35,311 nucleotides of DNA from Deltaproteobacteria bacterium (lineage in GTDB: Bacteria > Desulfobacterota > DSM-4660 > Desulfatiglandales > HGW-15): positions 1 through 35,311 of the forward strand of contig JAGVAP010000105.1 in the NCBI GenBank assembly GCA_020060215.1, given 5' to 3'. Below, piece after piece: positions 1-7,593 of the stretch; positions within the stretch are counted from its first letter, which is position 1; every line of letters begins with the position of its first letter. The notes beneath the pieces were generated by a model that was given only the letters and a program-made list of their open reading frames with translations, had not been told where the DNA came from and did no database searches. The position numbers and the translations under genes were made by a program.

Positions 1-1
1 C

Positions 2-418
2 ATGAACGCTTCGGATTGCAAGAAATACGAGACATGCAACGCCCCCATCTGCCCGTTGGATGAGCAGAGCCTGAAGTGCGGCATCTGGTACCCGGACGAG
101 GAGGTCTGCCCCATAAGGGATTACGTGGCGCTCCCCTGGGTGCAGAGCCAGAGAAAGATCCTCAAGAGGGCGGGCAGAACGGATCGGTACTTCACCCTCT
201 CCATGCTCGAGCGAAACTGCATCGTCAAGGGTGGGATCGAGGGTCTCGATCCGGACGAGGCGGAAGAGCCCCAGCTGAAGAAGTGGCTGCGGGCCCACCC
301 GGAGAAAAAGGCGCTGTCCGACAAGGACCGGGAGAGGATTGGCCGGCGTCTGGCCAGGTCGCGAACAGGGTCACGTCCCGAGGGGTCGACATCGCACCCG
401 CCGGCACCCGGTCCGTGA
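2..418 (+). CDS. Small Cys-rich hypothetical protein
   Basis: A 138-residue protein whose ATG lies at the window edge, so a start further upstream cannot be excluded. The N-terminal 36 residues carry five cysteines (C6, C12, C17, C26, C36) around short Pro-rich turns, which suggests a small metal-binding knuckle. The rest is a charged helical segment ending in a low-complexity Arg/Ser/Pro tail. I recognise no family and assign no function. It is followed by a hairpin and then ssb, HTH and radical SAM genes on the same strand, so it may belong to the same accessory block. Coding status rests on the unbroken frame and a composition that resembles a real protein in the first 110 residues. Confidence 0.6.
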   Translation: MNASDCKKYETCNAPICPLDEQSLKCGIWYPDEEVCPIRDYVALPWVQSQRKILKRAGRTDRYFTLSMLERNCIVKGGIEGLDPDEAEEPQLKKWLRAHPEKKALSDKDRERIGRRLARSRTGSRPEGSTSHPPAPGP

Positions 419-440
419 CCCGAATTTTACCCCCCTGAGA

Positions 441-471
441 CTGGGGCTGAACGAGATTCATTCAGCCCCAG
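441..471 (+). terminator. Perfect hairpin, possible terminator
   Basis: CTGGGGCTGAA (441-451) and TTCAGCCCCAG (461-471) form an 11-bp perfect stem with a 9-base loop, 23 bases after the stop of the Cys-rich gene. There is no T-tract after it, so it is not a textbook intrinsic terminator. It may act as a Rho-dependent or 3'-end-stabilising hairpin. Confidence 0.45.
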
Positions 472-605
472 ACAATGCTCGAACGGGGGTACCCGACCTC
501 AACCCATAGGAGACTATGGACCGGGGGAAGGGGGGTCGAAAAACCATTGCGACAGGTCGCCGGAAACCGTTTTTTGATCATCTGAGATCACGAGGAGGAA
601 AACCC

Positions 606-974
606 ATGCTGAATACCGTTGCCCTAATCGGCCGGCTCGGTGCCGACCCCGAGATACGCTACACCCCCTCCGGGGTACCGGTCGCCAACTTCAGGATTGC
701 CGTGAACGAATTCTGGACCGGGCAGAATGGGGAGAAGCAGGAGAGGACCCACTGGTTCTCCTGCATCGCCTGGAAGAACCTGGCCGAGGTTGCGGAGAAG
801 TATCTCTCCAAAGGCTCCCAGATCGGGATCTCCGGATCCCTCCGGCAGAAGACCTGGCAAACCGATGCAGGGGAGACCCGTTCCATGGTGGAGATCGTCG
901 TCCGAAACCTGACCATGCTGGACAGGAAGAAGGAAGAGGCGCCGGCGGTTGCCGGGGATGAAATCCCATTCTGA
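606..974 (+). CDS. ssb: Single-stranded DNA-binding protein
   Basis: A 122-residue SSB. The ATG at 606 is chosen because a strong GAGGAGG ribosome binding site sits just upstream; the frame is open from 516, but that extension does not look like SSB. The OB-fold is recognisable: the MLNTVALIGRLGADPEIRYT start, a THWFSCIAW segment and a GSLRQKTWQ strand. The acidic C-terminal tip ends DEIPF, the hook used by SSB to recruit repair and replication partners. The linker between fold and tip is very short compared with the roughly 178-residue E. coli protein, as in many accessory or element-borne SSBs. It lies upstream of an HTH protein and a radical SAM lyase-like protein. It probably coats single-stranded DNA during repair or element replication. 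Confidence 0.93.
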   Translation: MLNTVALIGRLGADPEIRYTPSGVPVANFRIAVNEFWTGQNGEKQERTHWFSCIAWKNLAEVAEKYLSKGSQIGISGSLRQKTWQTDAGETRSMVEIVVRNLTMLDRKKEEAPAVAGDEIPF

Positions 975-1010
975 ACGGATCACTGGAAAAGGCCTGACTA
1001 CAACTGACCG

Positions 1011-1232
1011 ATGACGGAAAACAGACCCATGGCGGGTGCAAACCATCTGAAGCAGTATTACCGGGTAGACGAGGTGGCCGAGTATTTCGCCGTCTCAGTC
1101 AGGACTGTCTACCGCCTCATCGACGAAGGGGAGCTGAAGCGGACCAAGATCCGGGGGTGCTTGAGGATACCGCTGTGGGAAATCGAGCGGTACGAGAAGG
1201 AACTGGAAAAAGGGGTGGCCGATTTACCGTGA
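1011..1232 (+). CDS. Excisionase/MerR-type helix-turn-helix protein
   Basis: A 73-residue protein containing almost only a winged helix-turn-helix of the excisionase type. A YRVDEVAEYFAVSVRTVYRLI helix pair is followed by a wing (GELKRTKIRGCLRIP) and a recognition-end helix (WEIERYEKELEKG). Proteins of this size and layout are DNA-bending recombination directionality factors or small regulators. No integrase is visible in the window, so a regulatory role for the neighbouring ssb or radical SAM gene is equally possible. No clear ribosome binding site precedes ATG 1011 or the in-frame ATG at 1029, so the start is uncertain. Confidence 0.8.
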   Translation: MTENRPMAGANHLKQYYRVDEVAEYFAVSVRTVYRLIDEGELKRTKIRGCLRIPLWEIERYEKELEKGVADLP

Positions 1233-1283
1233 CCATGTTCAGGATCTTTCCTTATAATTGATCCGTATTCCATGGAGAGCGCG

Positions 1284-2375
1284 ATGCAAGACCCGATACG
1301 CACCAAACCCCTGAAGACCAACCACGGCAAAGACTTCGATTTCTATGTCCGGGAAGAAGTCAAAAAAGGCATTCTCAGGCTCGAGAGGATCCCGAAGGAA
1401 ATCCTGGGTACGCCCCGAGACCTGGAAATCTACCGGGCAGTGAGAAAGGGCAACTTCATCGTAGACTGGGTGAACACGGCAGAAGACAAGGATTATTGCT
1501 GTGAGTACTGGGCCGATCTGAAAATCGGCCGGGGTCCATGCGGATACCGGTGCCCGGACTGCTTCCTCATTTTGACCCACAGGGTGAAGGCCGATCCGTC
1601 CAGGCATACCCTCTACGAGAACAAGGCCGATTTCGTTGCGGCCGTTTCTTCCTGGCTCAAGAAGCCGAGCCGGAGGACCTCTCTGGGGCTCGGGATAGAT
1701 TGCTCGGACAGCCTGCTCTACGAGGGGGTAACAGGCTATGCCCGAACCTTAATCCCTCTTTTTGCAAGTGCCGAAACCAACCCTTATCAGAGGCGCCTGG
1801 TCATGCTGACGAAATCCGCCAATGTCCACTACCTGAAGGGGCTTCCCACGGAAAATGTCGTGGTGAGTTTTTCCCTGAACCCCCAGAAGATCACCGACAT
1901 CTTCGAGGGCAGGTTCCCCGATGGATTAAGGGTCACCCCCGCAATCGCAGACCGCCTCCATGCCTCCAGAGAGTGTGAGCGCATGGGCTTTGAGACCAGA
2001 TGGAGGATCGATCCGATCATCCCTGTCGATGGCTGGCAGGATATCTACAGGGAGTTCTTCCTGGAAGTCTCCGGCCTGAATCCCCGGAGGATCACCCTCG
2101 GCATATACAGGGCGATGGGGAATGGGTTGAAGAGGTTCTCGGAAAAATGGGGCCTGAAGCCGATGCCGTGGTCACCGCCCGAGAAACTGGCAAGAGATGG
2201 AGGCGTGCACTATCAACTGCCGAGGGAATCCAAAATTGAGATCTACAAGGAGGTCAAGGGAATGATCGATGCGGCTTGGCCACCCGAAAGAAGGCCTGAA
2301 ATAGGTCTTTGCAAGGAAACAGGCGCGGTCAGGGATGCCTCCGGGATCACAGGCAGGCGCTGCAACTGCGAGTAG
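1284..2375 (+). CDS. Radical SAM protein of the spore photoproduct lyase family
   Basis: A 363-residue protein. ATG 1284 is preferred over ATG 1272 because GGAGAG precedes it. Cysteines 86, 90 and 93 form C-x3-C-x2-C (CGYRCPDC), the 4Fe-4S/SAM motif spacing typical of the SplB family. Downstream come an IDCSDSLL segment, matching the region with the family's catalytic Cys and Ser-Asp, then VMLTKSANV, VVSFSLNPQ and RWRIDPIIPVDGW, all family hallmarks. SplB repairs the 5-thyminyl-dihydrothymine lesion in spore DNA by a SAM-derived radical, but many homologues lie in non-sporulating bacteria and have unknown substrates. Here it follows ssb and an HTH gene and precedes lexA, suggesting a DNA repair or nucleic-acid task. 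The family call is firm; the substrate is unknown. Confidence 0.88.
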   Translation: MQDPIRTKPLKTNHGKDFDFYVREEVKKGILRLERIPKEILGTPRDLEIYRAVRKGNFIVDWVNTAEDKDYCCEYWADLKIGRGPCGYRCPDCFLILTHRVKADPSRHTLYENKADFVAAVSSWLKKPSRRTSLGLGIDCSDSLLYEGVTGYARTLIPLFASAETNPYQRRLVMLTKSANVHYLKGLPTENVVVSFSLNPQKITDIFEGRFPDGLRVTPAIADRLHASRECERMGFETRWRIDPIIPVDGWQDIYREFFLEVSGLNPRRITLGIYRAMGNGLKRFSEKWGLKPMPWSPPEKLARDGGVHYQLPRESKIEIYKEVKGMIDAAWPPERRPEIGLCKETGAVRDASGITGRRCNCE

Positions 2376-2396
2376 TAATCACGGTAGGGGGAATTT

Positions 2397-2870
2397 TCAG
2401 TTCATCGCTCTCTTATCCTCCCTCAACCCTTTAAATGACTGTGCCGCAGCAGCCTTTTTTGTCCACGAGCAGGAATTCACCTCGACGAAAAGCTCCGGCC
2501 CTACGCAAAAGACGCCCTCCCCCCCCCCGAAGGTCGGCTCCTCTTTTCGGATCCGATCGAGCTTCCGGCCGATGGAATCGAGCGGTCGCTGAATCCGGTC
2601 CCGACCCTACCCGGTACACGAGCTGGCCCTCGTCCATGTAAGCGAGCAGCAGCGCACCGAAGTTCCTCCACGAACCCTTGACCCTGGTGAACCCCACAAC
2701 AATGAAGTCGTCCGACTTCGTGAACTTGAGTTTCAACCACGATCGGGTCCGTCCTTGGAAGTAGCTGCTGGTCGCCTTTTTGAGACGATCCCTTCCATGG
2801 ACGTGCTCTGTGTAGGAGAGTGCCTTTCGGATTTCCGATGCCGTCTTTCACCAGCTGTCCTGGGGGATCT
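2397..2870 (-). pseudogene. Remnant of ATP-dependent DNA ligase (LigD-type) C-terminal part
   Basis: Reading the minus strand, recognisable ligase pieces follow one another in different frames. LSYTEHVHG (about 2800) is followed at once by MEGIVSKR in another frame. SSYFQGRTRSWLKLKF (motif V region, about 2725-2770) leads into FGALLLAYMDEGQLVY of the OB domain. RVGTGF comes next in a second frame, and KEEPTFGGGEGVFCVGPELF and SFKGLREDKRAMN in a third, ending at a TGA at 2397-2399. Residues normally lying between the SEH and EGIVSKR segments are missing, so there is an internal deletion as well as several frameshifts. One shift lies at or near a run of ten C at 2519-2528. The adenylation core is absent. 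The gene is dead. It abuts the lexA promoter and would once have been transcribed away from it. Confidence 0.85.
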
Positions 2871-2893
2871 TTCATCCCTCGTTTGATTTTTCG

Positions 2894-2922
2894 TTGACTT
2901 TGCGATCGCCGGGTGCTAGGTT
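2894..2922 (+). promoter_or_regulatory. Predicted sigma70 promoter of lexA
   Basis: TTGACT (2894-2899) and TAGGTT (2917-2922) are separated by exactly 17 bases, giving a good sigma70-like promoter pointing at lexA. The expected start near 2929 leaves only about 8-10 bases before ATG 2938, with no Shine-Dalgarno. TAGGT (2917-2921) is mirrored by ACCTA (2934-2938), a possible autoregulatory site. Confidence 0.55.
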
Positions 2923-2937
2923 CACAAATGTCTACCT

Positions 2938-3555
2938 ATGGGGAAAGAAACGGTTCAATTGACCTCGCGGAACATGCAGGTCCTGGGTTTTATCCGGGAG
3001 TACGCAGGATTGCATGGATACCCCCCTTCCATACGAGAGATCGGCGCCCATCTGGGCGTAAGCGGCACCCTCGGGGTGGTCAAACACCTGAAGATCTTGG
3101 AGCGAGGGGGCTATATCCGGCGGATGCGAGGGAGATCCAGGGGGCTTTCCCTCACTACTCCGGTTTCCAGAGGCGCTATCCCCATTGTGGGAACCGTCAG
3201 GGCCGGGGCGCCGCAGCCTGCCATAGAAGACATCGAGGGATACCTCTCCATAGCCGACTCCCGTCTTATTCGGCGAGGAGCTTTTTGCCTCCGTGTGAAA
3301 GGGGATTCCATGATCAACGCCCATATCCTTGAAGGAGACCTGGCCCTGGTGCATCCTCAGCCCACAGCGGAAAATCGAGACATCGTGGTCGCCCTGATGG
3401 ACGGGGAAGCTACCCTCAAGCGTTTCTTCAGGGAGCGGGATGGGATTCGTCTCCAACCGGAGAATCCCAAGATGGAGCCGATCAGCATTCAGCCCGACGA
3501 GGGCGAGTTGACCATTGTGGGTAAGGTGGTAGGGATCTTCAGGGACCTTCATTGA
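2938..3555 (+). CDS. lexA: LexA repressor (SOS regulator, self-cleaving)
   Basis: A 205-residue LexA. The N-terminal winged helix occupies residues about 1-65, with GYPPSIREIGAHLGVSG and LKILERGGYIRR. A linker leads to the S24 peptidase domain. The autocleavage bond is Ala89-Gly90 (VRAGAP). The catalytic Ser is S124 in GDSM, and the general-base Lys is K161 in EATLKRFF. All residues needed for RecA-stimulated self-cleavage are present, so this is a working-looking SOS repressor rather than a degenerate UmuD-like protein. It stands alone and is flanked upstream by a dead ligase gene. The ATG has no Shine-Dalgarno and sits just downstream of a predicted promoter, so the transcript may have an extremely short leader. 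It might control the neighbouring ssb and radical SAM genes, but I saw no matching operator there. Confidence 0.95.
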   Translation: MGKETVQLTSRNMQVLGFIREYAGLHGYPPSIREIGAHLGVSGTLGVVKHLKILERGGYIRRMRGRSRGLSLTTPVSRGAIPIVGTVRAGAPQPAIEDIEGYLSIADSRLIRRGAFCLRVKGDSMINAHILEGDLALVHPQPTAENRDIVVALMDGEATLKRFFRERDGIRLQPENPKMEPISIQPDEGELTIVGKVVGIFRDLH

Positions 3556-3775
3556 CCGGAAAGAGGATCGGGTGTTAGGATGCGACCCCGAAGAATCGAC
3601 AGGAAGGATTTGCAGACGGGCGGTCCTGCCCTAGGGGCTTCATAGCAGGGATCGCGCCGCATTTCCTTCACTGCGGGCCATGGATCATGACCATTTTTTG
3701 GGGCGACGCATCCGAGGATTGGGAGTGTTCTTTGCAGAGTCGATGACGGATTAAACCGTAAGAAGTGGGGCAAAA

Positions 3776-6700
3776 ATGGTCGCTGTTCCCCAAAAAGATT
3801 GGAAGAAAGAGTTTGGTCTCGATGACCGAAAGCCGCCGGACTTCTTCTCAAGCGTTGAGCAACTGGAGGAGGCAGCGGGCAAGGCGCCGCAGCCCCACAC
3901 CCTTCGCCGTGCCTTTCAGCAGCTTGAGATCGATGGCGTACTCTGCCAGGAGCGCAGTCCGGTCATCTATTTTCGCCAGGTCAGGGAAATTGATCCCACC
4001 GACATCATCCGTCTTCATCGCTCTTTCTGGAACCAAGGGATAGCGCCGATCCTCGTCATCATTGCCCCGGACGAGGTTCACGTCTACTCGGGCCTCATTC
4101 CCCCGGAAATCACTCCCACAGAAACCGGTCAGGCACCCGGACTTGTCCAGAGACTCAACCGCGTTCAGGAGGAACTTCGATCTTTCCTGCTTTCCGTGGA
4201 ATCAGGCGAGTACTTTCACGCTCATCGGCCCTCCTTCGACCCCCTTAAGCGGGTCGACCGGGACCTGCTCCGCAATCTGCAATCCACGCGGGAGAAGCTT
4301 GGGCGGGTCAAGGCCGCGCGGGTTGACCCGCAGACGCTTGATGCGCTTCTTTGCCGATTGGTCTTCACCTGCTATCTCTTTGATCGTGACATTATTGACG
4401 GCGCCTACCTCAAGGAGCTCGGCATCGACGGCGCGAAGCACCTGAGAGACATACTCGCGAGTCAATCCCGAGCACATGGGAAAGCCGACCTCTACACGCT
4501 GTTCCGGCAACTTGGAAATGACTTCAACGGCGATCTCTTCACGGCCGACCTGGAGACGGAGGGGTCCCGGATCGAGGTAGAACACCTTGAGATCCTTGAC
4601 AACTTTTTCCATGGCACCGATGTTCAAACCGGGCAGCGGGCATTCTGGCCCTATGATTTCAGTTTCATCCCGATAGAGACGATCAGTGCGATTTACGAAT
4701 ACTTCCTGAAGACGGCCGGGGAGGAGCGGAGGAAGGAGACCGGCGCCTTCTATACCCCAAGGTTTCTGGCGGAATTCGTCTTGGACTTGGCCTTGGAAGG
4801 GGAGATTTCGCTGCTCGACAAACGGTTTCTGGATCCCGCTTGCGGCTCGGGGATTTTCCTGGTCGGATTGTTCAACCGCATTGCCGAAGAATGGAAGTTG
4901 AGGAACCCCGGGGCGCGCTACGACCGCCGCGCCAAGGGCCTGATGGACGTTCTCCGGAAGAACCTCTTCGGCATGGACAGCAACCTCAGTGCGTGCCGGA
5001 TCACGGCATTCAGCCTTTACCTTGCCTTCCTTGACCAGTTGACCCCACCTGATATCCAGAAGTTGCTCGGCAAATGGGATCGCCTTCCCCACCTGGTTTC
5101 CACTGCCGGCGAAAAGAGTGTGAATCGGCCGTCCGGGACAATCCGTTGTGCCGATTTCTTTGCGGAAGATGGGACCTTGCCTCTTGAGGCCCATGTCATT
5201 GTCGGCAATCCTCCATGGGGGCCAGTCATGAAGAATAAGCCGGCGACCAATGGGGAGATCTGGTGTTCCAAGCGCAAGCTGGAGCATCCCAATCGTGAAA
5301 AATCCATTCCGTTTATCTGGAAAGCCCCTACACATTTGGGAAACGATGGGAAGGTGTGCTTCGTCCTGCCGCACGGCACGCTCTTCAATCATAACGACAC
5401 TGCCATCCGTTTTCAGCAGTCGCTGTTGCGGGCCCATGCCGTTACCCGCGTAGTCAACCTGACCGATTACCGGTTCTTTCTCTTTGAGGAATCCCTGGCG
5501 CCGGCCCTCGTCATTCGCTATCGCAAGGAGAGGCCGAAAGACAGCTCTCAACTGATTGAGTACTGGGCGCCGAAGACGGACTGGGCCGTCAGGCAGGCCG
5601 AGATCTTAAGGGTCCTCCCGCAAGACCGATCGCGTTTTACCATTCGCGAGGTGCTAGACGATCTTAGAAGTGACGACGCACCGCGAATATGGAAAGAGCG
5701 GTTCTGGGCGACACCGAGAGATCGGCGGCTCCTTGACCGGCTTTCGATCATGCCGCGGTTGCGAGACAGGGTATCTCAATCCAGGCGGGGGGCGGCCAAA
5801 CGGTGGTTGATCGCCGAGGGGTTTCAGCCTCTGGGTAAGAACGACGACCCGGCCGAGGCGCAGATTCTTACCCTTCCGTCGCGCCTGTTCGTGAAGGCCA
5901 CGGCAAAGGAGTTGAATCTTTTCCTTCTGGAAGATGACTGCAGGGAGCTGCCCTCCCAGGAGGTTGCGGTTCGCGCACGCTCCAACAAGAACATTCAAGT
6001 ATTCAAGGCTCCGCACGTCCTTGTGACGAAAGGCTTCCGCGCTGCCTTTGCGGATTTCGACGTATCGTTTCGGCATGCCCTGCGCGGCATCCATGGGCCA
6101 AAGTCGGATCGCGATCTCCTGATCTTCCTTGCGGCCTACCTCCGCTCGGATCTTGCCAGGTTCTTTCTCTTCCACACCTCGTCCAATTGGGGGGTGTACC
6201 GCCCTGAGGTCCATGTCGAAGAGCTGCTCCGGCTGCCGTTTCCGCAACCCGAGGAAACGCATGATTCGAAGCGCTGCCATGCCATCGTTCGTGAGACCGC
6301 GGCTATTGTTACCGGCGCTTCGAATGAGGCATCCCGGGACTTTGTCGACCGCGAAGGAGTCGTGCGCCGCGCGCGGGAATCCCTTGGCAGGCTGATCGAG
6401 GAATACTTCGACATCGACGATATCGAGCGGATGCTGATTGCCGACACGGTCCAGGTCGTTATTCCGAGCGTTCAGCCGCGTGGAGAACGGAGCGTGCCGA
6501 CCATCGTTCAAAGCGACGATTCACTCCGTGTTTCATATACCAGGCTGCTCTGTGAGCGGCTCAATGGGTGGGCGAAGCAGGAGTACAGGGTACACGGCAG
6601 AAACCTTGCCGATCCCTCCATTGGGGTCGGAATGGTCGTTCTCGAAAAGACCGGCCGTGAAGAGAAACCGGCTCAATCTTCCAATAGCGATCGCGAGTTC

Positions 6701-6907
6701 CTGAAAGCCATCGATCACCTCCAGCAGACCGCCGCCAAAAGTTACGCCACCTCAGAAATGGTACAAGGCTTGACGGTGTTTCATAAGAACCTGCTCTACA
6801 TCACGAAACCGCTGGGACAGCGGTTCTGGACCGACACGGCCGCGCTCAACGATGCCGACGAGATTGCCGCCACGATCCTCACCCGGTCGGCTCGGGAGTG
6901 GGAATGA
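3776..6907 (+). CDS. Class I N6-adenine DNA methyltransferase, Eco57I/type IIG-like
   Basis: A 1043-residue protein. Residues about 1-310 are a helical N-terminal region (FWNQGIAPILVIIAPDEVHV near 84; LLCRLVFTCYLFDRDII near 191) of the kind that precedes the catalytic domain in type IIG-like enzymes. GAFYTP (323-328) starts the methyltransferase core. Motif I is FLDPACGSGI (351-360) and motif IV is NPPW (478-481), the gamma-class amino-methyltransferase signature. The middle and C-terminal parts look like target recognition and helical domains. The last 130 residues (around GLTVFHKNLLYITKPLGQRF) form an extra domain I cannot name. I see no nuclease motif inside the protein. The next gene overlaps its stop by 4 bases and encodes a nuclease, so the pair probably works as a restriction-modification or related defence unit. 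A purely protective methylase is the alternative. Confidence 0.88.
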   Translation: MVAVPQKDWKKEFGLDDRKPPDFFSSVEQLEEAAGKAPQPHTLRRAFQQLEIDGVLCQERSPVIYFRQVREIDPTDIIRLHRSFWNQGIAPILVIIAPDEVHVYSGLIPPEITPTETGQAPGLVQRLNRVQEELRSFLLSVESGEYFHAHRPSFDPLKRVDRDLLRNLQSTREKLGRVKAARVDPQTLDALLCRLVFTCYLFDRDIIDGAYLKELGIDGAKHLRDILASQSRAHGKADLYTLFRQLGNDFNGDLFTADLETEGSRIEVEHLEILDNFFHGTDVQTGQRAFWPYDFSFIPIETISAIYEYFLKTAGEERRKETGAFYTPRFLAEFVLDLALEGEISLLDKRFLDPACGSGIFLVGLFNRIAEEWKLRNPGARYDRRAKGLMDVLRKNLFGMDSNLSACRITAFSLYLAFLDQLTPPDIQKLLGKWDRLPHLVSTAGEKSVNRPSGTIRCADFFAEDGTLPLEAHVIVGNPPWGPVMKNKPATNGEIWCSKRKLEHPNREKSIPFIWKAPTHLGNDGKVCFVLPHGTLFNHNDTAIRFQQSLLRAHAVTRVVNLTDYRFFLFEESLAPALVIRYRKERPKDSSQLIEYWAPKTDWAVRQAEILRVLPQDRSRFTIREVLDDLRSDDAPRIWKERFWATPRDRRLLDRLSIMPRLRDRVSQSRRGAAKRWLIAEGFQPLGKNDDPAEAQILTLPSRLFVKATAKELNLFLLEDDCRELPSQEVAVRARSNKNIQVFKAPHVLVTKGFRAAFADFDVSFRHALRGIHGPKSDRDLLIFLAAYLRSDLARFFLFHTSSNWGVYRPEVHVEELLRLPFPQPEETHDSKRCHAIVRETAAIVTGASNEASRDFVDREGVVRRARESLGRLIEEYFDIDDIERMLIADTVQVVIPSVQPRGERSVPTIVQSDDSLRVSYTRLLCERLNGWAKQEYRVHGRNLADPSIGVGMVVLEKTGREEKPAQSSNSDREFLKAIDHLQQTAAKSYATSEMVQGLTVFHKNLLYITKPLGQRFWTDTAALNDADEIAATILTRSAREWE

Positions 6908-7539
6908 CGGCCGGAGATCCATCTTATTGGGATGACTTCTTCCAGCAGGACCTGCTGCCAAGTGTTTTTTCCCATATCATCTTAACGTGGGAGCAGATGC
7001 CAAAGCCGGGACCGTCGGACCTTGAAGATGCGATCTCTCTCAAGCTTTACTCGGCCCTGATCAAAGGCAAGGACCGCAACGCTCATGCATTTTCGATCCA
7101 CTATCAGGACGTAGAGGTCGATACGGACCTGGCCAAGGAGACAGGAAGGAAAGACATCGTATTCTTGCCATCCCATCAAGAGGAGATCTATTTGTGTGTT
7201 GAGGCGAAGCGCTTAAATGCCCTGGTCTCAGGCATGCGCCGCTCGCTCGCCGGCGAGTATGTCAAGGACGGTATGCAGCGATTCGTGGACGGCAAGTATG
7301 GCCGATTCGTTCGGCACGGGGCAATGCTTGCCTATGTCCTCGATGGAGACACCGACCGGGCCATGCGGAACGTCGAGAAAAACATAAGCAAGCGTGTTGT
7401 AGAGCTCCGGATGGAGAAAAACGGCGGCTTCGTCGCATCGACGGTTCGCCCCAAGGACCCCCGGGCAAAGGAAACGCGCCATCATAGAGCGTACGAGAAG
7501 GCGGTTTTCCGCATCCATCACCTTTTCGTGTCAGGGTGA
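6904..7539 (+). CDS. Small PD-(D/E)XK-type nuclease, probable restriction subunit
   Basis: A 211-residue protein. Its ATG (6904) overlaps the methyltransferase stop in an ATGA, the usual sign of translational coupling; a GTG two codons earlier is possible. The core reads GRKDIVFLP (Asp84), then a short loop, then IYLCVEAKRLN with Glu100-Ala-Lys102. This is the D...ExK signature of PD-(D/E)XK nucleases, and an upstream helix holds Glu41 (DLEDAIS). The C-terminal half has a basic helical segment (MRRSLAGEYVKDGMQRF) and no recognised DNA-reading domain. Size and position fit a cleavage subunit that borrows specificity from the methyltransferase. I know of no named restriction family that matches it. 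Nuclease fold is fairly sure; the exact role is inferred. Confidence 0.72.
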   Translation: MTAGDPSYWDDFFQQDLLPSVFSHIILTWEQMPKPGPSDLEDAISLKLYSALIKGKDRNAHAFSIHYQDVEVDTDLAKETGRKDIVFLPSHQEEIYLCVEAKRLNALVSGMRRSLAGEYVKDGMQRFVDGKYGRFVRHGAMLAYVLDGDTDRAMRNVEKNISKRVVELRMEKNGGFVASTVRPKDPRAKETRHHRAYEKAVFRIHHLFVSG

Positions 7540-7561
7540 GGAAACCGAGCGGATAGCATGA

Positions 7562-7586
7562 CTCGACCATCCCATGTCGAGGGAGG
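7562..7586 (+). promoter_or_regulatory. Hairpin touching the TIR-gene ribosome binding site
   Basis: CTCGAC (7562-7567) and GTCGAG (7576-7581) form a 6-bp stem with an 8-base loop, and the right arm runs straight into the GGGAGG Shine-Dalgarno of the TIR gene. It could tune translation of a toxic effector; it may equally be chance. Confidence 0.3.
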
Positions 7587-7593
7587 CTGAAAT

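Noticed and set aside
2335..2875. Several short open frames on both strands between the radical SAM gene and lexA.
   Set aside because: They are explained by the frameshifted ligase remnant on the minus strand or are antisense to it.
3578..3713. Inverted repeat GGATGCGACCCC and GGGGCGACGCATCC flanking 110 bases upstream of the methyltransferase.
   Set aside because: The arms differ by a two-base insertion and no transposase or target duplication is visible, so an attachment or element end is not supported.
4202..5551. Open frame of about 450 codons on the minus strand inside the methyltransferase.
   Set aside because: It is antisense to conserved methyltransferase motifs and has no recognisable family features.
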